The notes under the pieces were generated by a model. The model searched no databases. It saw only the letters and a list, made by a program, of their open reading frames with translations, and was not told where the DNA came from. The position numbers were made by a program, and so were the translations under genes. From assembly GCF_019703855.1 (NCBI RefSeq), contig NZ_AP024086.1, positions 2,562,501 through 2,626,500 of the forward strand: a stretch of 64,000 nucleotides of DNA, written 5' to 3'. The stretch comes from Desulfomarina profundi (GTDB taxonomy: Bacteria; Desulfobacterota; Desulfobulbia; Desulfobulbales; Desulfocapsaceae). This document shows, piece by piece, positions 33,773 to 42,523 of this stretch; within the stretch, counting starts at the first letter, position 1, and each line of letters begins with the position of its first letter.

Positions 33773-34924
33773 ATGCAAAAAGGATTCCTCCCTTTCTCCA
33801 GACCGTCAATTAGTAACGACGACATATCAGCCGTAGTTGAAGTATTGCAGAGCGGATGGCTCACAACAGGAAGCAGATGCCAGGAATTTGAAAAAACATT
33901 CCGGCACTATTGCGGGTGCAGAGAGGCAGTTGCCCTTTCCTCGGCCACCGCCGGAATGCACCTTCTGCTGCGTGCTCTGGAAATAGGCCCTGGAGATGAA
34001 GTGATCACCCCTTCGATGACCTGGGTTTCCACTGTAAATATGATCGTCTGCAGTGGAGCAACAGTGGTTTTTGCCGATATTGACCGGGATACACTGATGA
34101 CCGGAATTGAGCATGTCGAACCTCTTGTTTCAGAGAAAACAAAGCTGATCATTCCCGTTCATTTCACGGGTGCGGCCGTCGACCTTGCCCCCCTTCGTAA
34201 ACTTGCCGCTTTCCGCGGAATCACACTTGCGGAGGATGCAGCCCATGCTGCAGGAACTGAATACAACGGTGAAAAAATCGGCAGAAGAGGAACGGCGATC
34301 TTCTCATTCCACCCGACAAAGAACATTACATGCGGAGAAGGCGGCATGGTCTGTTCCGATGATGACAGACTGATACAATCCATCCGCCGACTCAGGTTCC
34401 ATGGCCTGGAAGAGGATGCCTTTGATCGAAAAACCCAGGGAAGGCAACCATGGGCCGAGGTGGTTGAACCTGGATTTAAATACAACCTGACCGATATTTC
34501 AGCAGCACTTGGGCTGCACCAACTCCGCCAACTGGACACCTTCATACAACACAGAAAAACCCTGGCAGATCATTACCTGAACCTGCTGCATGAAGTGGAT
34601 GAAATCATCCCCCTGCAGATCCAGCCCTCCACCAGCCGTCATGCCTGGCATCTTTTCGTGATCAGGCTCACTCCTGAACGAATGACAATGGACAGGGATA
34701 CGTTCATGACAGAGATGGCCCGGCGTAATATTGGCACAGGCCTCCATTTTCGCGCTGTCCATGAACATGAATATTACCGCAGGATCTACCCCAACGCTGC
34801 CGAGGCACTTCCAGCAACGGAATGGAACTCTTCCAGAATATGCTCCCTGCCACTCTTTCCTGGAATGAAAATCGAAGACGTGGAACATGTGGTTTCAACT
34901 CTCAAGGAGGTTCTGACTCAATGA
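33773..34924 (+). CDS. arnB: UDP-4-amino-4-deoxy-L-arabinose aminotransferase
   Basis: 383 residues of the DegT/DnrJ/EryC1 PLP aminotransferases. The Schiff-base Lys lies in [17 protein letters not shown]; other motifs are [28 protein letters not shown], and [13 protein letters not shown]. It makes UDP-L-Ara4N from the 4-keto sugar with glutamate, a cytoplasmic step in adding L-Ara4N to lipid A. Closest in plan to enteric ArnB (379 residues). AAAGGAG precedes the ATG at a suitable distance. It heads the arnBCADT order and overlaps arnC by 4 bases. Confidence 0.95.
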   Translation: MQKGFLPFSRPSISNDDISAVVEVLQSGWLTTGSRCQEFEKTFRHYCGCREAVALSSATAGMHLLLRALEIGPGDEVITPSMTWVSTVNMIVCSGATVVFADIDRDTLMTGIEHVEPLVSEKTKLIIPVHFTGAAVDLAPLRKLAAFRGITLAEDAAHAAGTEYNGEKIGRRGTAIFSFHPTKNITCGEGGMVCSDDDRLIQSIRRLRFHGLEEDAFDRKTQGRQPWAEVVEPGFKYNLTDISAALGLHQLRQLDTFIQHRKTLADHYLNLLHEVDEIIPLQIQPSTSRHAWHLFVIRLTPERMTMDRDTFMTEMARRNIGTGLHFRAVHEHEYYRRIYPNAAEALPATEWNSSRICSLPLFPGMKIEDVEHVVSTLKEVLTQ

Positions 34925-35973
34925 AGAAAAAAGAAATTGATCTTTCCCTGGTAATCCCCATCTACAACGAGGCGGAAAACCTGCGGGAGCTAATAAGGCG
35001 CTGCCTGCTGGTCTGCAGACAGTTGAACCGCTCTTTTGAGATTATCCTGGTCAACGACGGAAGCAGGGATGATTCAGCTCGCCTGATTGCCGATGCCACG
35101 AAAACAGCGGGCAACAATATCACCGGTATATTCCTGAACCGGAACTATGGCCAGCACGCAGCCGTTATAGCAGGAATGACCCGGAGCAGGGGAAATATTG
35201 TTATTACTCTCGACGCCGACCTGCAGAATCCGCCCGAAGAGATCCCGAAACTGCTGCGGGAAATAGAAAAAGGTTTTGATGTTGTCGGTACGATCAGGAC
35301 CAACCGTTGTGACAGCCTGTTTCGAAAATTCTTTTCCGGTATCGTCAATTCTGCTGTCCGCAGGGCAACAGGTGTGATGATGCATGATTACGGTTGCATG
35401 CTGAGGGGTTACAGACGTCCTGTCATAGAAGCCATTCTCCAATGCAGGGAACGTTCCACCTTTATACCTATTCTTGCAAACAGTTTTGCCGGGTCAACCA
35501 GTGAAATATCCGTCCAGCATCAGCCGCGAAAGAACGGAGAATCCAAATATTCAATTTTCAAGCTGATCTCGCTGCAGTTTGATCTGTTGACTTCCATGTC
35601 AACCTTTCCCCTGAGGCTGCTTTCATTTCTTGGAACCGTAATTGCCCTCAGCGGTATGACGTTCGGCGCCTTTCTCATGGTCATGCGCTTTCTCATGGGT
35701 GCCGCCTGGGCTGCCCACGGGGTCTTTACCCTGTTTGCCGTACTCTTTGTCTTTATCGGCGCCCAGTTTATCGGTCTCGGGTTGCTCGGTGAATATATTG
35801 GCCGAATTTACCAGGATGTCCGTGCCAGACCACGCTACCATATCCAGTCAATATTGACTGAACAGCAACAGGATAATCCACCCGTCTCAAATAAACCCGA
35901 CAGGATCCTGTCGGAATACCCCGTTAACACTGAAAAAAAATCCTATGAAAACTGTTATACTTGCCTATCATAA
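34921..35973 (+). CDS. arnC: Undecaprenyl-phosphate 4-deoxy-4-formamido-L-arabinose transferase
   Basis: 350 residues. The GT2 domain has [25 protein letters not shown] and [12 protein letters not shown] (DxD). Two C-terminal membrane segments ([20 protein letters not shown] and [20 protein letters not shown]) anchor it. It transfers L-Ara4FN from UDP to undecaprenyl phosphate on the inner face of the membrane. The true start is the ATG at 34921, which overlaps the arnB stop (ATGA); a longer upstream frame within arnB should be ignored. The C-terminus overlaps the start of arnA by 29 bases. Confidence 0.95.
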   Translation: MKKKEIDLSLVIPIYNEAENLRELIRRCLLVCRQLNRSFEIILVNDGSRDDSARLIADATKTAGNNITGIFLNRNYGQHAAVIAGMTRSRGNIVITLDADLQNPPEEIPKLLREIEKGFDVVGTIRTNRCDSLFRKFFSGIVNSAVRRATGVMMHDYGCMLRGYRRPVIEAILQCRERSTFIPILANSFAGSTSEISVQHQPRKNGESKYSIFKLISLQFDLLTSMSTFPLRLLSFLGTVIALSGMTFGAFLMVMRFLMGAAWAAHGVFTLFAVLFVFIGAQFIGLGLLGEYIGRIYQDVRARPRYHIQSILTEQQQDNPPVSNKPDRILSEYPVNTEKKSYENCYTCLS

Positions 35974-37927
35974 TATCGGCTGCGCAGGCATCAGGGCACT
36001 CGCCAGGCATGGTTTTGATATCCAGGCCGTTTTTACCCACAAAGATGACAACAGGGAAAACATCTGGTTTGACTCCGTCGTGGAAACTGCAGTGGAAAAA
36101 AGCCTTCCCGTCTACGCACCGGACAATATTAACCATCCTCTCTGGGTTGAGCGAATCAGGAAAATGTCTCCGGATATTATTTTTTCCTTCTATTATCGCA
36201 CCCTGCTCTGCAAAGAAATTCTTGCCCTGCCATCGAAGGGCTGTATCAATCTGCACGGCTCTCTTCTACCCCGCTACAGGGGACGATGTCCGGTAAACTG
36301 GGTCCTTATCAACGGGGAAGAAAAGACAGGAGTCACCCTCCACTATATGGAACGACAGCCGGACCGGGGTGATATTATCGCCAGAGAAGAGGTGGCGATT
36401 TCCCGCGGAGATACTGCCTTTACCCTCCATGGTAAGCTGACGAAAGCAGCGACACACCTGCTGGATAAAACGCTTCCCCTCATCAGCCGGGATCAGATTA
36501 CCGCCACTCCACAGGAAAGTGCAGACGCCTCATATTTTGGTGGCCGCGGGCCCACCGATGGAGAAATAGACTGGCGAAAAACCGGAGAAGAAATCTACAA
36601 TCTCATCCGGGCTGTAACCAGGCCATACCCTGGTGCTTTCAGTTATCTGGGCGACCGCAAGGTCCTGTTCTGGACGGTAAGCGTTGCAGACAAACAGCCT
36701 CTGAACTCAGCAGGAACTGTTCTTTCAACAACTCCCCTGCGAATCGCCTGCGGTGATGGCTCGCTTGTCGTCCACACAGGCCAGACTGAAAAGGGACTGT
36801 ATGTGAGCGGTAACCAGCTCGCCGAGGAGTTGGGGCTGGCCGTTGGAATGAAATTTGGCAGAAAGATATCCCCCGGCAACAATGAAAAAAAGAAAAAACA
36901 TGTCCTCATCCTCGGAGCAGACGGCTTTATCGGTAACCACCTGAGTGAACGCCTGCTGGCAAGCGGACGCTACGAGGTACATGCCATGGATCTGGAAAAT
37001 AAATCCATCAACAGGCTGCAGGGTGTTCCTGGTTTTCATTTCAGTGAGGGCGATATTTCAATACACCGGGAATGGATTGAATACCATGTAAGAAAATGTG
37101 ATATCATCCTGCCCCTGGTTGCAATCGCCACCCCGGCTGAATATGTCCGTAACCCGCTCCGGGTCTTTGAGCTTGATTTTGAAGAAAATCTACGTATCGT
37201 GCGCTACTGCGCAAAATACGGCAAACGGATCATCTTCCCCTCAACTTCGGAAGTCTACGGTATGTGTGGGGAAAATGAATTTGATGAAGAGCATTCAAAA
37301 CTCGTGCTGGGGCCGATCCACAAGCAGCGATGGATCTATTCCTGCAGCAAGCAACTTCTTGACCGGGTTATCTGGGCATACGGAGCAACCAGGGGATTGC
37401 AGTTTACTCTTATCCGACCATTCAACTGGATAGGTCCCCGTCTGGACAACCTGGAATCGGCCCGAATCGGCAGTTCCCGCGTCATTACAAAACTAATTCT
37501 CAACCTGGTAGAAGGCACGCCCATCAACCTGGTGGATGGAGGCAGACAGAAACGATGCTTTACTGATGTAAAAGACGGTATAGAATGCCTCTTCAGGATT
37601 ATCGAAAATTGTGACAACTGCTGCGACAACCGTATCTTCAATATAGGCAATCCCAATAATGAAGCCAGTATTCATGATCTGGCTCAACTGCTGACGGACA
37701 GATTCGAACAGCACCCGCTGCGACCAAACTTTCCTCCCCTGGCAGGAATGCAGGCGGTGGAGAGCAGGGAATTCTATGGCTCCGGCTACGAGGATATCCA
37801 GCACAGAAGGCCGTCAACCCGTTTGGCAAACCGTCTTCTTGGCTGGGAACCCAAAATTTCCCTCCACCAGTCTGTTGAAGAAACCCTTGACTATTTTCTC
37901 CAGCAGGCACTGGAAAATTCAAGATAA
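35945..37927 (+). CDS. arnA: Bifunctional UDP-glucuronate decarboxylase / UDP-L-Ara4N formyltransferase
   Basis: 660 residues with both domains expected of ArnA. The N-terminal formyltransferase has [13 protein letters not shown] with the catalytic Asn-His and QPDRGDI with the Asp. The C-terminal decarboxylase begins [18 protein letters not shown], with [26 protein letters not shown] (YxxxK) and RPFNWIGPR. It oxidatively decarboxylates UDP-GlcA and later formylates UDP-L-Ara4N. Full length equals the enteric enzyme. The UDP-glucose dehydrogenase gene (ugd) needed to supply UDP-GlcA is not in the window. Confidence 0.95.
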   Translation: MKTVILAYHNIGCAGIRALARHGFDIQAVFTHKDDNRENIWFDSVVETAVEKSLPVYAPDNINHPLWVERIRKMSPDIIFSFYYRTLLCKEILALPSKGCINLHGSLLPRYRGRCPVNWVLINGEEKTGVTLHYMERQPDRGDIIAREEVAISRGDTAFTLHGKLTKAATHLLDKTLPLISRDQITATPQESADASYFGGRGPTDGEIDWRKTGEEIYNLIRAVTRPYPGAFSYLGDRKVLFWTVSVADKQPLNSAGTVLSTTPLRIACGDGSLVVHTGQTEKGLYVSGNQLAEELGLAVGMKFGRKISPGNNEKKKKHVLILGADGFIGNHLSERLLASGRYEVHAMDLENKSINRLQGVPGFHFSEGDISIHREWIEYHVRKCDIILPLVAIATPAEYVRNPLRVFELDFEENLRIVRYCAKYGKRIIFPSTSEVYGMCGENEFDEEHSKLVLGPIHKQRWIYSCSKQLLDRVIWAYGATRGLQFTLIRPFNWIGPRLDNLESARIGSSRVITKLILNLVEGTPINLVDGGRQKRCFTDVKDGIECLFRIIENCDNCCDNRIFNIGNPNNEASIHDLAQLLTDRFEQHPLRPNFPPLAGMQAVESREFYGSGYEDIQHRRPSTRLANRLLGWEPKISLHQSVEETLDYFLQQALENSR

Positions 37928-38856
37928 TGTGCGAAATAGAAAAAACGACAGGCCTACGCATTGACGTGGACACCCTGCGCGGCACAAGGCAAGGTGTTCC
38001 CGCTCTGCTTGAGGATCTTGCCCGCTTCGGTATTAAGGCAACGTTCTTTTTTTCTGTCGGTCCCGATAATATGGGCAGACACCTCCGGCGTCTTATCAGA
38101 CCAGCTTTTTTTTTAAAAATGATTCGCAGCAATGGTGCAAGCCTGTACGGCTGGGACATCCTTTTCCGGGGAACTTTCGGACCCGGACCGATAATAGGCT
38201 ACCGGTGCGGGGACATTATCCGCAAAACCGCCGAAGCCGGACATGAAACAGGCCTCCACGCCTGGGATCACCACCTGTGGCAGAATAAAATAGAAACTCT
38301 CGATATCGGCCGAATATACACTGAACTGACAAAGGGTAAAGAACTGCTGGAACAGCTGACATCCCAACCTGTTTACTGTTCTGCTGCACCCGGCTGGCGG
38401 GCAACGGACAAAAGCCTGCTTGAAAAAGAATTGCTGAAATTCCACTATAATGCAGACTGTCGCGGAACTTCTCTTTTTTTTCCCAAGGTCAACGGAAAAA
38501 CACTGACCCAGCCACAGGTACCAACCACCCTGCCGACCTACGATGAGGTTATCGGCAGGAAGGGTATTACAATGACCACCTACAATGATCACCTGCTCTC
38601 GCTCATCAAACCGGACAGGCTCAACGTCCTGACAATCCACGCTGAAGTGGAAGGCCTCTACTGCCGGCAACTGTTCAGAGAGTTTCTTGCGATGGCACAG
38701 GAAAAAAACATCAGGTTCGTCCCACTTAAAACAATACTGAAAACCGATAAACCGCTGTCTGTTTCGCCTGTAACCAGAAAAAAAACTACAGGGAGGGACG
38801 GATGGATTTCCCAACAGTATCAGAATTATCAAACAGGAACAGCCAATGACACGTAA
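37927..38856 (+). CDS. arnD: 4-deoxy-4-formamido-L-arabinose-phosphoundecaprenol deformylase
   Basis: 309 residues of the NodB polysaccharide deacetylase family: RIDVDTLRGTRQG (catalytic and metal Asp), ATFFFSVGPDNMG, and HAWDHHLWQ with metal-binding His. It removes the formyl group from L-Ara4FN-undecaprenyl phosphate, making the donor for ArnT. The ATG overlaps the arnA stop (TAATG), and the 3' end overlaps arnT by 11 bases. Length matches enteric ArnD (about 300). Confidence 0.93.
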   Translation: MCEIEKTTGLRIDVDTLRGTRQGVPALLEDLARFGIKATFFFSVGPDNMGRHLRRLIRPAFFLKMIRSNGASLYGWDILFRGTFGPGPIIGYRCGDIIRKTAEAGHETGLHAWDHHLWQNKIETLDIGRIYTELTKGKELLEQLTSQPVYCSAAPGWRATDKSLLEKELLKFHYNADCRGTSLFFPKVNGKTLTQPQVPTTLPTYDEVIGRKGITMTTYNDHLLSLIKPDRLNVLTIHAEVEGLYCRQLFREFLAMAQEKNIRFVPLKTILKTDKPLSVSPVTRKKTTGRDGWISQQYQNYQTGTANDT

Positions 38857-40510
38857 CGCATTTTCTTTTCTGCTGCTCTTTCTTTTTATTGGACTCTACC
38901 TGGCACCACTGGGCCAACGCCCGCTGATTATTCCCGATGAAACCCGGTATGCGGAAATACCAAGAGAAATGGTGGCGACCGGCGACTGGACAGTACCCAG
39001 GATTAACGGTGGCAGATACTTTGAAAAACCGGTATTAGGCTATTGGCTGACGGCCATTTCCCTGACGGTTTTTGGAGAAAACAACTTTGCCGTCCGTTTT
39101 CCCCAGGCCGCGTCAACAGGCTTGACCGCACTGCTTGTCTTCCTGCTCTGCATGCAGGTAAAACGAAACGATACATGGTTTCCATGGCTTGCAGCACTGA
39201 TATACCTTACTTCCCTCAGTGTCCTGGGAATCGGAACCTTTGCCGTGCTGGACCCGCTGTTTTCCTTTTTTCTCAGCGGTTGCCTTATCCTTTTTTTTCT
39301 TGCTGCAGAAAAGATTCCCGGCTCCAATTCAGAAAGAATTTTTCTGTTTGCAGCAGGAATATTGGCCGGTCTGGCCTTTTTGACCAAAGGATTTCTTGCC
39401 TGCGCGATCCCTGTTCTTGTGGTTGCTCCCTACCTGCTGATCCGTAAACGTCCCCGTGACATGGTGCGAATGGTCTGGATACCGATCCTTGGAGCCGTCC
39501 TGGTCAGCCTGCCCTGGTGTATACGTATCTATCTCAGGGAACCTGACTTCTGGCATTTTTTCTTCTGGAACGAACATATCCGCCGTTTTCTCTCGGAGAA
39601 TGCCCAGCATCGCCATCCGTTCTGGATCTTTGCAGCATCACTGCCGGGAATGTTCCTGCCCTGGACATTGCTGTTTCCTTCCGCCCTCATCGGCCTGCGA
39701 AAAAAACAGTGGAAGAACTGGGCTGAATACCGATTGTATCTCTTCTGCTGCTGCTGGTTTTTCCTGCCGTTTCTCTTTTTTTCCCTCTCCAAAGGAAAAC
39801 TTGTTACCTACATCCTGCCATGCTTTCCACCCCTGGCTGTTCTTTTTGCCCTCGGACTCGATCACATCCTGCGCAACAGACGGATAAAGCATTTTTTTCA
39901 ACACAGTGTCGCCATTGCCGCACTGCTTGTCTTCCTGGCCCTTGTGACACTTGTTGAACTTTATTTTTTCTGGCCGGAAAATTATTCCCTGTTTCGCCAT
40001 ACCTATCAATGGCTGTTACTCGGCAGCACATTTTCCGTCATGCTCATACTGTTGTTTGTCACCTTTCGAGCCAAAAACATGCTTAAAAAGACTGTGCTGT
40101 TTTCTTTCGCGTTTACGATACTGTTTGTAATGGTCAACTTCACTCTTCCCGACCTCACCCTCCAGAGAAAAGCACCGGGAGAACTCATTCGCCGAAATGC
40201 CCGTTTCATAAAACCAGACACTTTTGTGCTTGCGGGCGAACAGGCAGTACGGGCGGTCTGCTGGTATCTGAAGCGACATGATGTTTTAATGATTGAACGT
40301 GCGGGAGAACTGCGATACGGCCTGAAATATGAAGACAGCAACCGGTCATTACTGAGTCCACATGAGGCCGCAATGCTGATCAAAAAACATCCCGGCCGGG
40401 TCGTGCTGATTGCGGATACCAACCAGTACAAACAATGGAAACACCTCCTTCCTTCTCCTGTTTCCATCGACTCCAACGGAAAAGAGGGCTATCTGCTTCT
40501 CACCTATTAA
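38846..40510 (+). CDS. arnT: Lipid A L-Ara4N transferase (GT83)
   Basis: 554 residues, polytopic, with about 12 membrane helices and the GT83/PMT signature near the N-terminus (LIIPDETRYAEIPREMVATGDW, including the acidic DE pair). It moves L-Ara4N from undecaprenyl phosphate to lipid A phosphates on the periplasmic face of the inner membrane, lowering negative charge and giving polymyxin resistance. It is the last gene of the operon; arnE/arnF flippase genes are absent. Its TAA stop is part of the end sequence of a repeat element that starts there. Confidence 0.93.
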   Translation: MTRNAFSFLLLFLFIGLYLAPLGQRPLIIPDETRYAEIPREMVATGDWTVPRINGGRYFEKPVLGYWLTAISLTVFGENNFAVRFPQAASTGLTALLVFLLCMQVKRNDTWFPWLAALIYLTSLSVLGIGTFAVLDPLFSFFLSGCLILFFLAAEKIPGSNSERIFLFAAGILAGLAFLTKGFLACAIPVLVVAPYLLIRKRPRDMVRMVWIPILGAVLVSLPWCIRIYLREPDFWHFFFWNEHIRRFLSENAQHRHPFWIFAASLPGMFLPWTLLFPSALIGLRKKQWKNWAEYRLYLFCCCWFFLPFLFFSLSKGKLVTYILPCFPPLAVLFALGLDHILRNRRIKHFFQHSVAIAALLVFLALVTLVELYFFWPENYSLFRHTYQWLLLGSTFSVMLILLFVTFRAKNMLKKTVLFSFAFTILFVMVNFTLPDLTLQRKAPGELIRRNARFIKPDTFVLAGEQAVRAVCWYLKRHDVLMIERAGELRYGLKYEDSNRSLLSPHEAAMLIKKHPGRVVLIADTNQYKQWKHLLPSPVSIDSNGKEGYLLLTY

Positions 40511-40888
40511 CCCACATTTCTCATGAACATTGTGTCAATTTTGAGAATAGTTGTAGAATACAAATAATTAGCCAACTATCAGTAATCGAACAAAATTCAC
40601 ACAATGTTCACCCAAGGTCAGCCCAGGCGACGCCATCTTCTGCAATATTTCAACGGTAAATATAGGTCACTATTATTTGATGGACTCGTAAAAACTCCGA
40701 TCTACTGCGTTGTGGGGTGATCGTGTAATGCTCGACGTACTCTATGTACGCCTGCGCTTACACGACACCGCCACGCCTTGTATATCGAAGTTTTTCCAGA
40801 GTCCACCTGGGAACGTTGAACGACTTTTTACGAGATCATCATTATTTACTGTTGAAAATTTTGAAGCTGACGCCGCCTGAACTGATGA
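40509..40888. repeat. Composite 228-bp-type repeat, left part, interrupted by a MITE and an IS element
   Basis: 40509-40675 (167 bp) and 40845-40888 (44 bp) are adjacent in the intact copy at 62981-63208, but here a 162-bp MITE separates them. The right end is cut off by the IS at 40889 and its remnant (AAATGCGGGTTAA) reappears at 42515-42527. An inner inverted repeat TGAACATTGTGTCAATTTT pairs with a copy near 40596-40614. The end motif supplies stop codons of both arnT and the convergent ABC-F gene. Confidence 0.8.
40679..40840. mobile_element. 162-bp MITE, copy B (inside the composite repeat)
   Basis: Same length and nearly the same sequence as copy A, same orientation. The flanks 40672-40678 and 40841-40847 are both ATTATTT. 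The uninterrupted repeat at 62981-63208 has exactly one ATTATTT at the corresponding point, so this is a filled site with a 7-bp target duplication, direct evidence of transposition. Confidence 0.93.
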
Positions 40889-40901
40889 GGTAAAATGAGA
40901 A

Positions 40902-40983
40902 GGCTGGTTCTCCCGAGCTATGTTATAGAACATGCTCAACCATAAAACGCAGTCATGATGCTGCAAAAAAAGGAGAACCAGCC
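40902..40983 (+). promoter_or_regulatory. Inverted repeat that hides the transposase ribosome site
   Basis: GGCTGGTTCTCC (40902-40913) and GGAGAACCAGCC (40972-40983) are a perfect 12-bp pair. The second arm contains the AGGAG ribosome site and ends at the base before the transposase ATG. Transcripts that start upstream of the first arm, for example by read-through, would have the site in a stem, limiting transposase synthesis. Confidence 0.65.
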
Positions 40984-42039
40984 ATGAACAGTATAACAAT
41001 TGGAATGGATTTAGGCGATAAAACAAATTTTGTTTGTATTGTGGGTGACAGAGGTACCATCCTGCTGAGTAAATTTATAGACAACAATGTAGAATCCATA
41101 AGAAAATTTTTTAGGAAATATAAAAGAACTACGGTCGCTATTGAAGCGGGAACTCATTCCCCATGGATGAGTAGACTCCTGAGCTCCATGGGCTGCAATG
41201 TTTTAGTGGGGAACCCAAGAAAACTACGTGCAATATGGGAGAGTGATTGTAAGACAGATCAGCGAGATGCTGAAATGCTTGCAAGGATAGCACGATTCGA
41301 TCCCAATTTGCTTTATCCGATACAACATAAAGGTGAACAGGTACAAGCGGATCTTGCACTATTGCACTCAAGAGATTTATTGGTGAGAACCCGCTCCAGT
41401 CAGATTAATCATGTTCGTGGCATTGTAAAATCCTTTGGTGAGCGGTTACCAAGTTGTAGCACAGAATGTTTTCATAAAAAGGCTATATCCCATATTCCTC
41501 AACAGTTGCAGCTTGGCCTTGGACCTGTACTGATACTCATTGCACAGCTTAACAAACAAATTAAAGCTTTGGATAAAGAAATCGAGAGTATTAGCAGTGA
41601 GCGGTATCCTGAGACAGAGTTGCTCAGGCGAGTGAAAGGAGTCGGTCCTATAACAGCTCTGGCATTTGTGTTGACGGTTGAAGATCCTGGTAGATTTGGA
41701 AAAAGCAGACAGATTGGCCCATATCTCGGGCTGACACCTCGTCGCGATCAATCTGGAGAGACAGATAAACAGCTTCGAATAACCAAAGCTGGCAGTCCGT
41801 TTTTACGAAAGCTATTGATAAATTCGGCGCAATATATTCTTGGCCCATTTGGAGAGGACTGTAACCTGCAACGTTTTGGTTTACGTCTGGCATCTAGAGG
41901 CGGGAAAAATGCAAGACGTAAAGCTGTAGTGGCAGTGGGAAGGAAACTAGCAATACTCCTACATCGTCTGTGGAAATATGGAGAAATATATGACCCGGTT
42001 TACAAACGTAACGTTTTATCAAGAAGAAAGGCAGCATGA
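40984..42039 (+). CDS. IS110-family DEDD transposase
   Basis: 351 residues. N-terminal RuvC-like DEDD domain: IGMDLGDKTNF (first Asp), VAIEAGTHSPW (Glu), and CKTDQRDAEMLARIA (Asp pair). After a coiled linker the transposase_20 domain holds RVKGVGPITALAFV, IGPYLGLTPRRDQSG and ITKAGSPFLRKLLINSA. The catalytic Ser of the second domain is in the KAGS region. Reading frame is intact, so the element may be active. These recombinases are guided by an RNA encoded in the element's own non-coding end. Confidence 0.95.
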   Translation: MNSITIGMDLGDKTNFVCIVGDRGTILLSKFIDNNVESIRKFFRKYKRTTVAIEAGTHSPWMSRLLSSMGCNVLVGNPRKLRAIWESDCKTDQRDAEMLARIARFDPNLLYPIQHKGEQVQADLALLHSRDLLVRTRSSQINHVRGIVKSFGERLPSCSTECFHKKAISHIPQQLQLGLGPVLILIAQLNKQIKALDKEIESISSERYPETELLRRVKGVGPITALAFVLTVEDPGRFGKSRQIGPYLGLTPRRDQSGETDKQLRITKAGSPFLRKLLINSAQYILGPFGEDCNLQRFGLRLASRGGKNARRKAVVAVGRKLAILLHRLWKYGEIYDPVYKRNVLSRRKAA

Positions 42040-42498
42040 GTTACATAGTCTCACTGCACCTGTCAAGGACAATGTTCCCCAGGAACCGTAAGTACCCGGT
42101 AATACATACTGTGACACTTAAAATGAACTTGGTGAGTATATTTATAGAGGAACATTCTCCTTGACAGCTTTGTTCGTTATGTACAACCGGTAACTGTGAA
42201 AAGGGGAAAAATGATTTTCCCTTTTTATAAGCAACGTAAAATGAGTGGAGACTTTCAAGTCATTTTGAAAATAAAGCCCTGAATAAAGAACGTCCCGTCC
42301 GGAAGACTGCGTGAATTTCTCTGGTCTGTCATATGCCAATGACAATTTTTAAGACCGATGATGAGGTGGCAGCTCCAGGACGGACCCTACAATGCACCGA
42401 ACTTTTTGGCAGAGGTTCATAAATGAGTGCGAATGGAAGCATGACGTTTCAGGGATTATTTAAAAAATGGTTCGCCACGTCGAACTTATATCTTGACA
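42040..42498 (+). ncRNA. Candidate bridge RNA region in the right end of the IS1111 element
   Basis: The 460 non-coding bases downstream of the transposase hold structured sequence. TGTCAAGGACAATGTTCC (42061-42078) pairs with GGAACATTCTCCTTGACA (42149-42166) at 17 of 18 positions, and ACCGTAAGTACCCGGTAA-like segments and a GGGGAAAAATGATTTTCCC hairpin follow. Family knowledge places a guide RNA in the longer end of IS1111 elements. I cannot define its exact ends or its target and donor loops from sequence alone. Confidence 0.5.
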
Positions 42499-42523
42499 AG
42501 CCTTCTCATGGAAGAAATGCGGG

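Larger units (their letters stand above)
40889..42511 (+). mobile_element. IS1111-group (IS110 family) insertion sequence
   Basis: About 1.6 kb containing a DEDD transposase gene. Subterminal inverted repeats ATGAGAAGGCT (40895-40905) and AGCCTTCTCAT (42499-42509) are a perfect 11-bp pair, typical of the IS1111 group. The non-coding right end (about 470 bases) is far longer than the left (about 95), also typical. It is inserted in the right end of the composite repeat. Boundaries are given to within a few bases because this family makes little or no target duplication. Confidence 0.85.

Noticed and set aside
34822-34920. Upstream extension of arnC
   Set aside because: It lies inside arnB; the ATG at 34921 overlaps the arnB stop and starts the GT2 domain directly.
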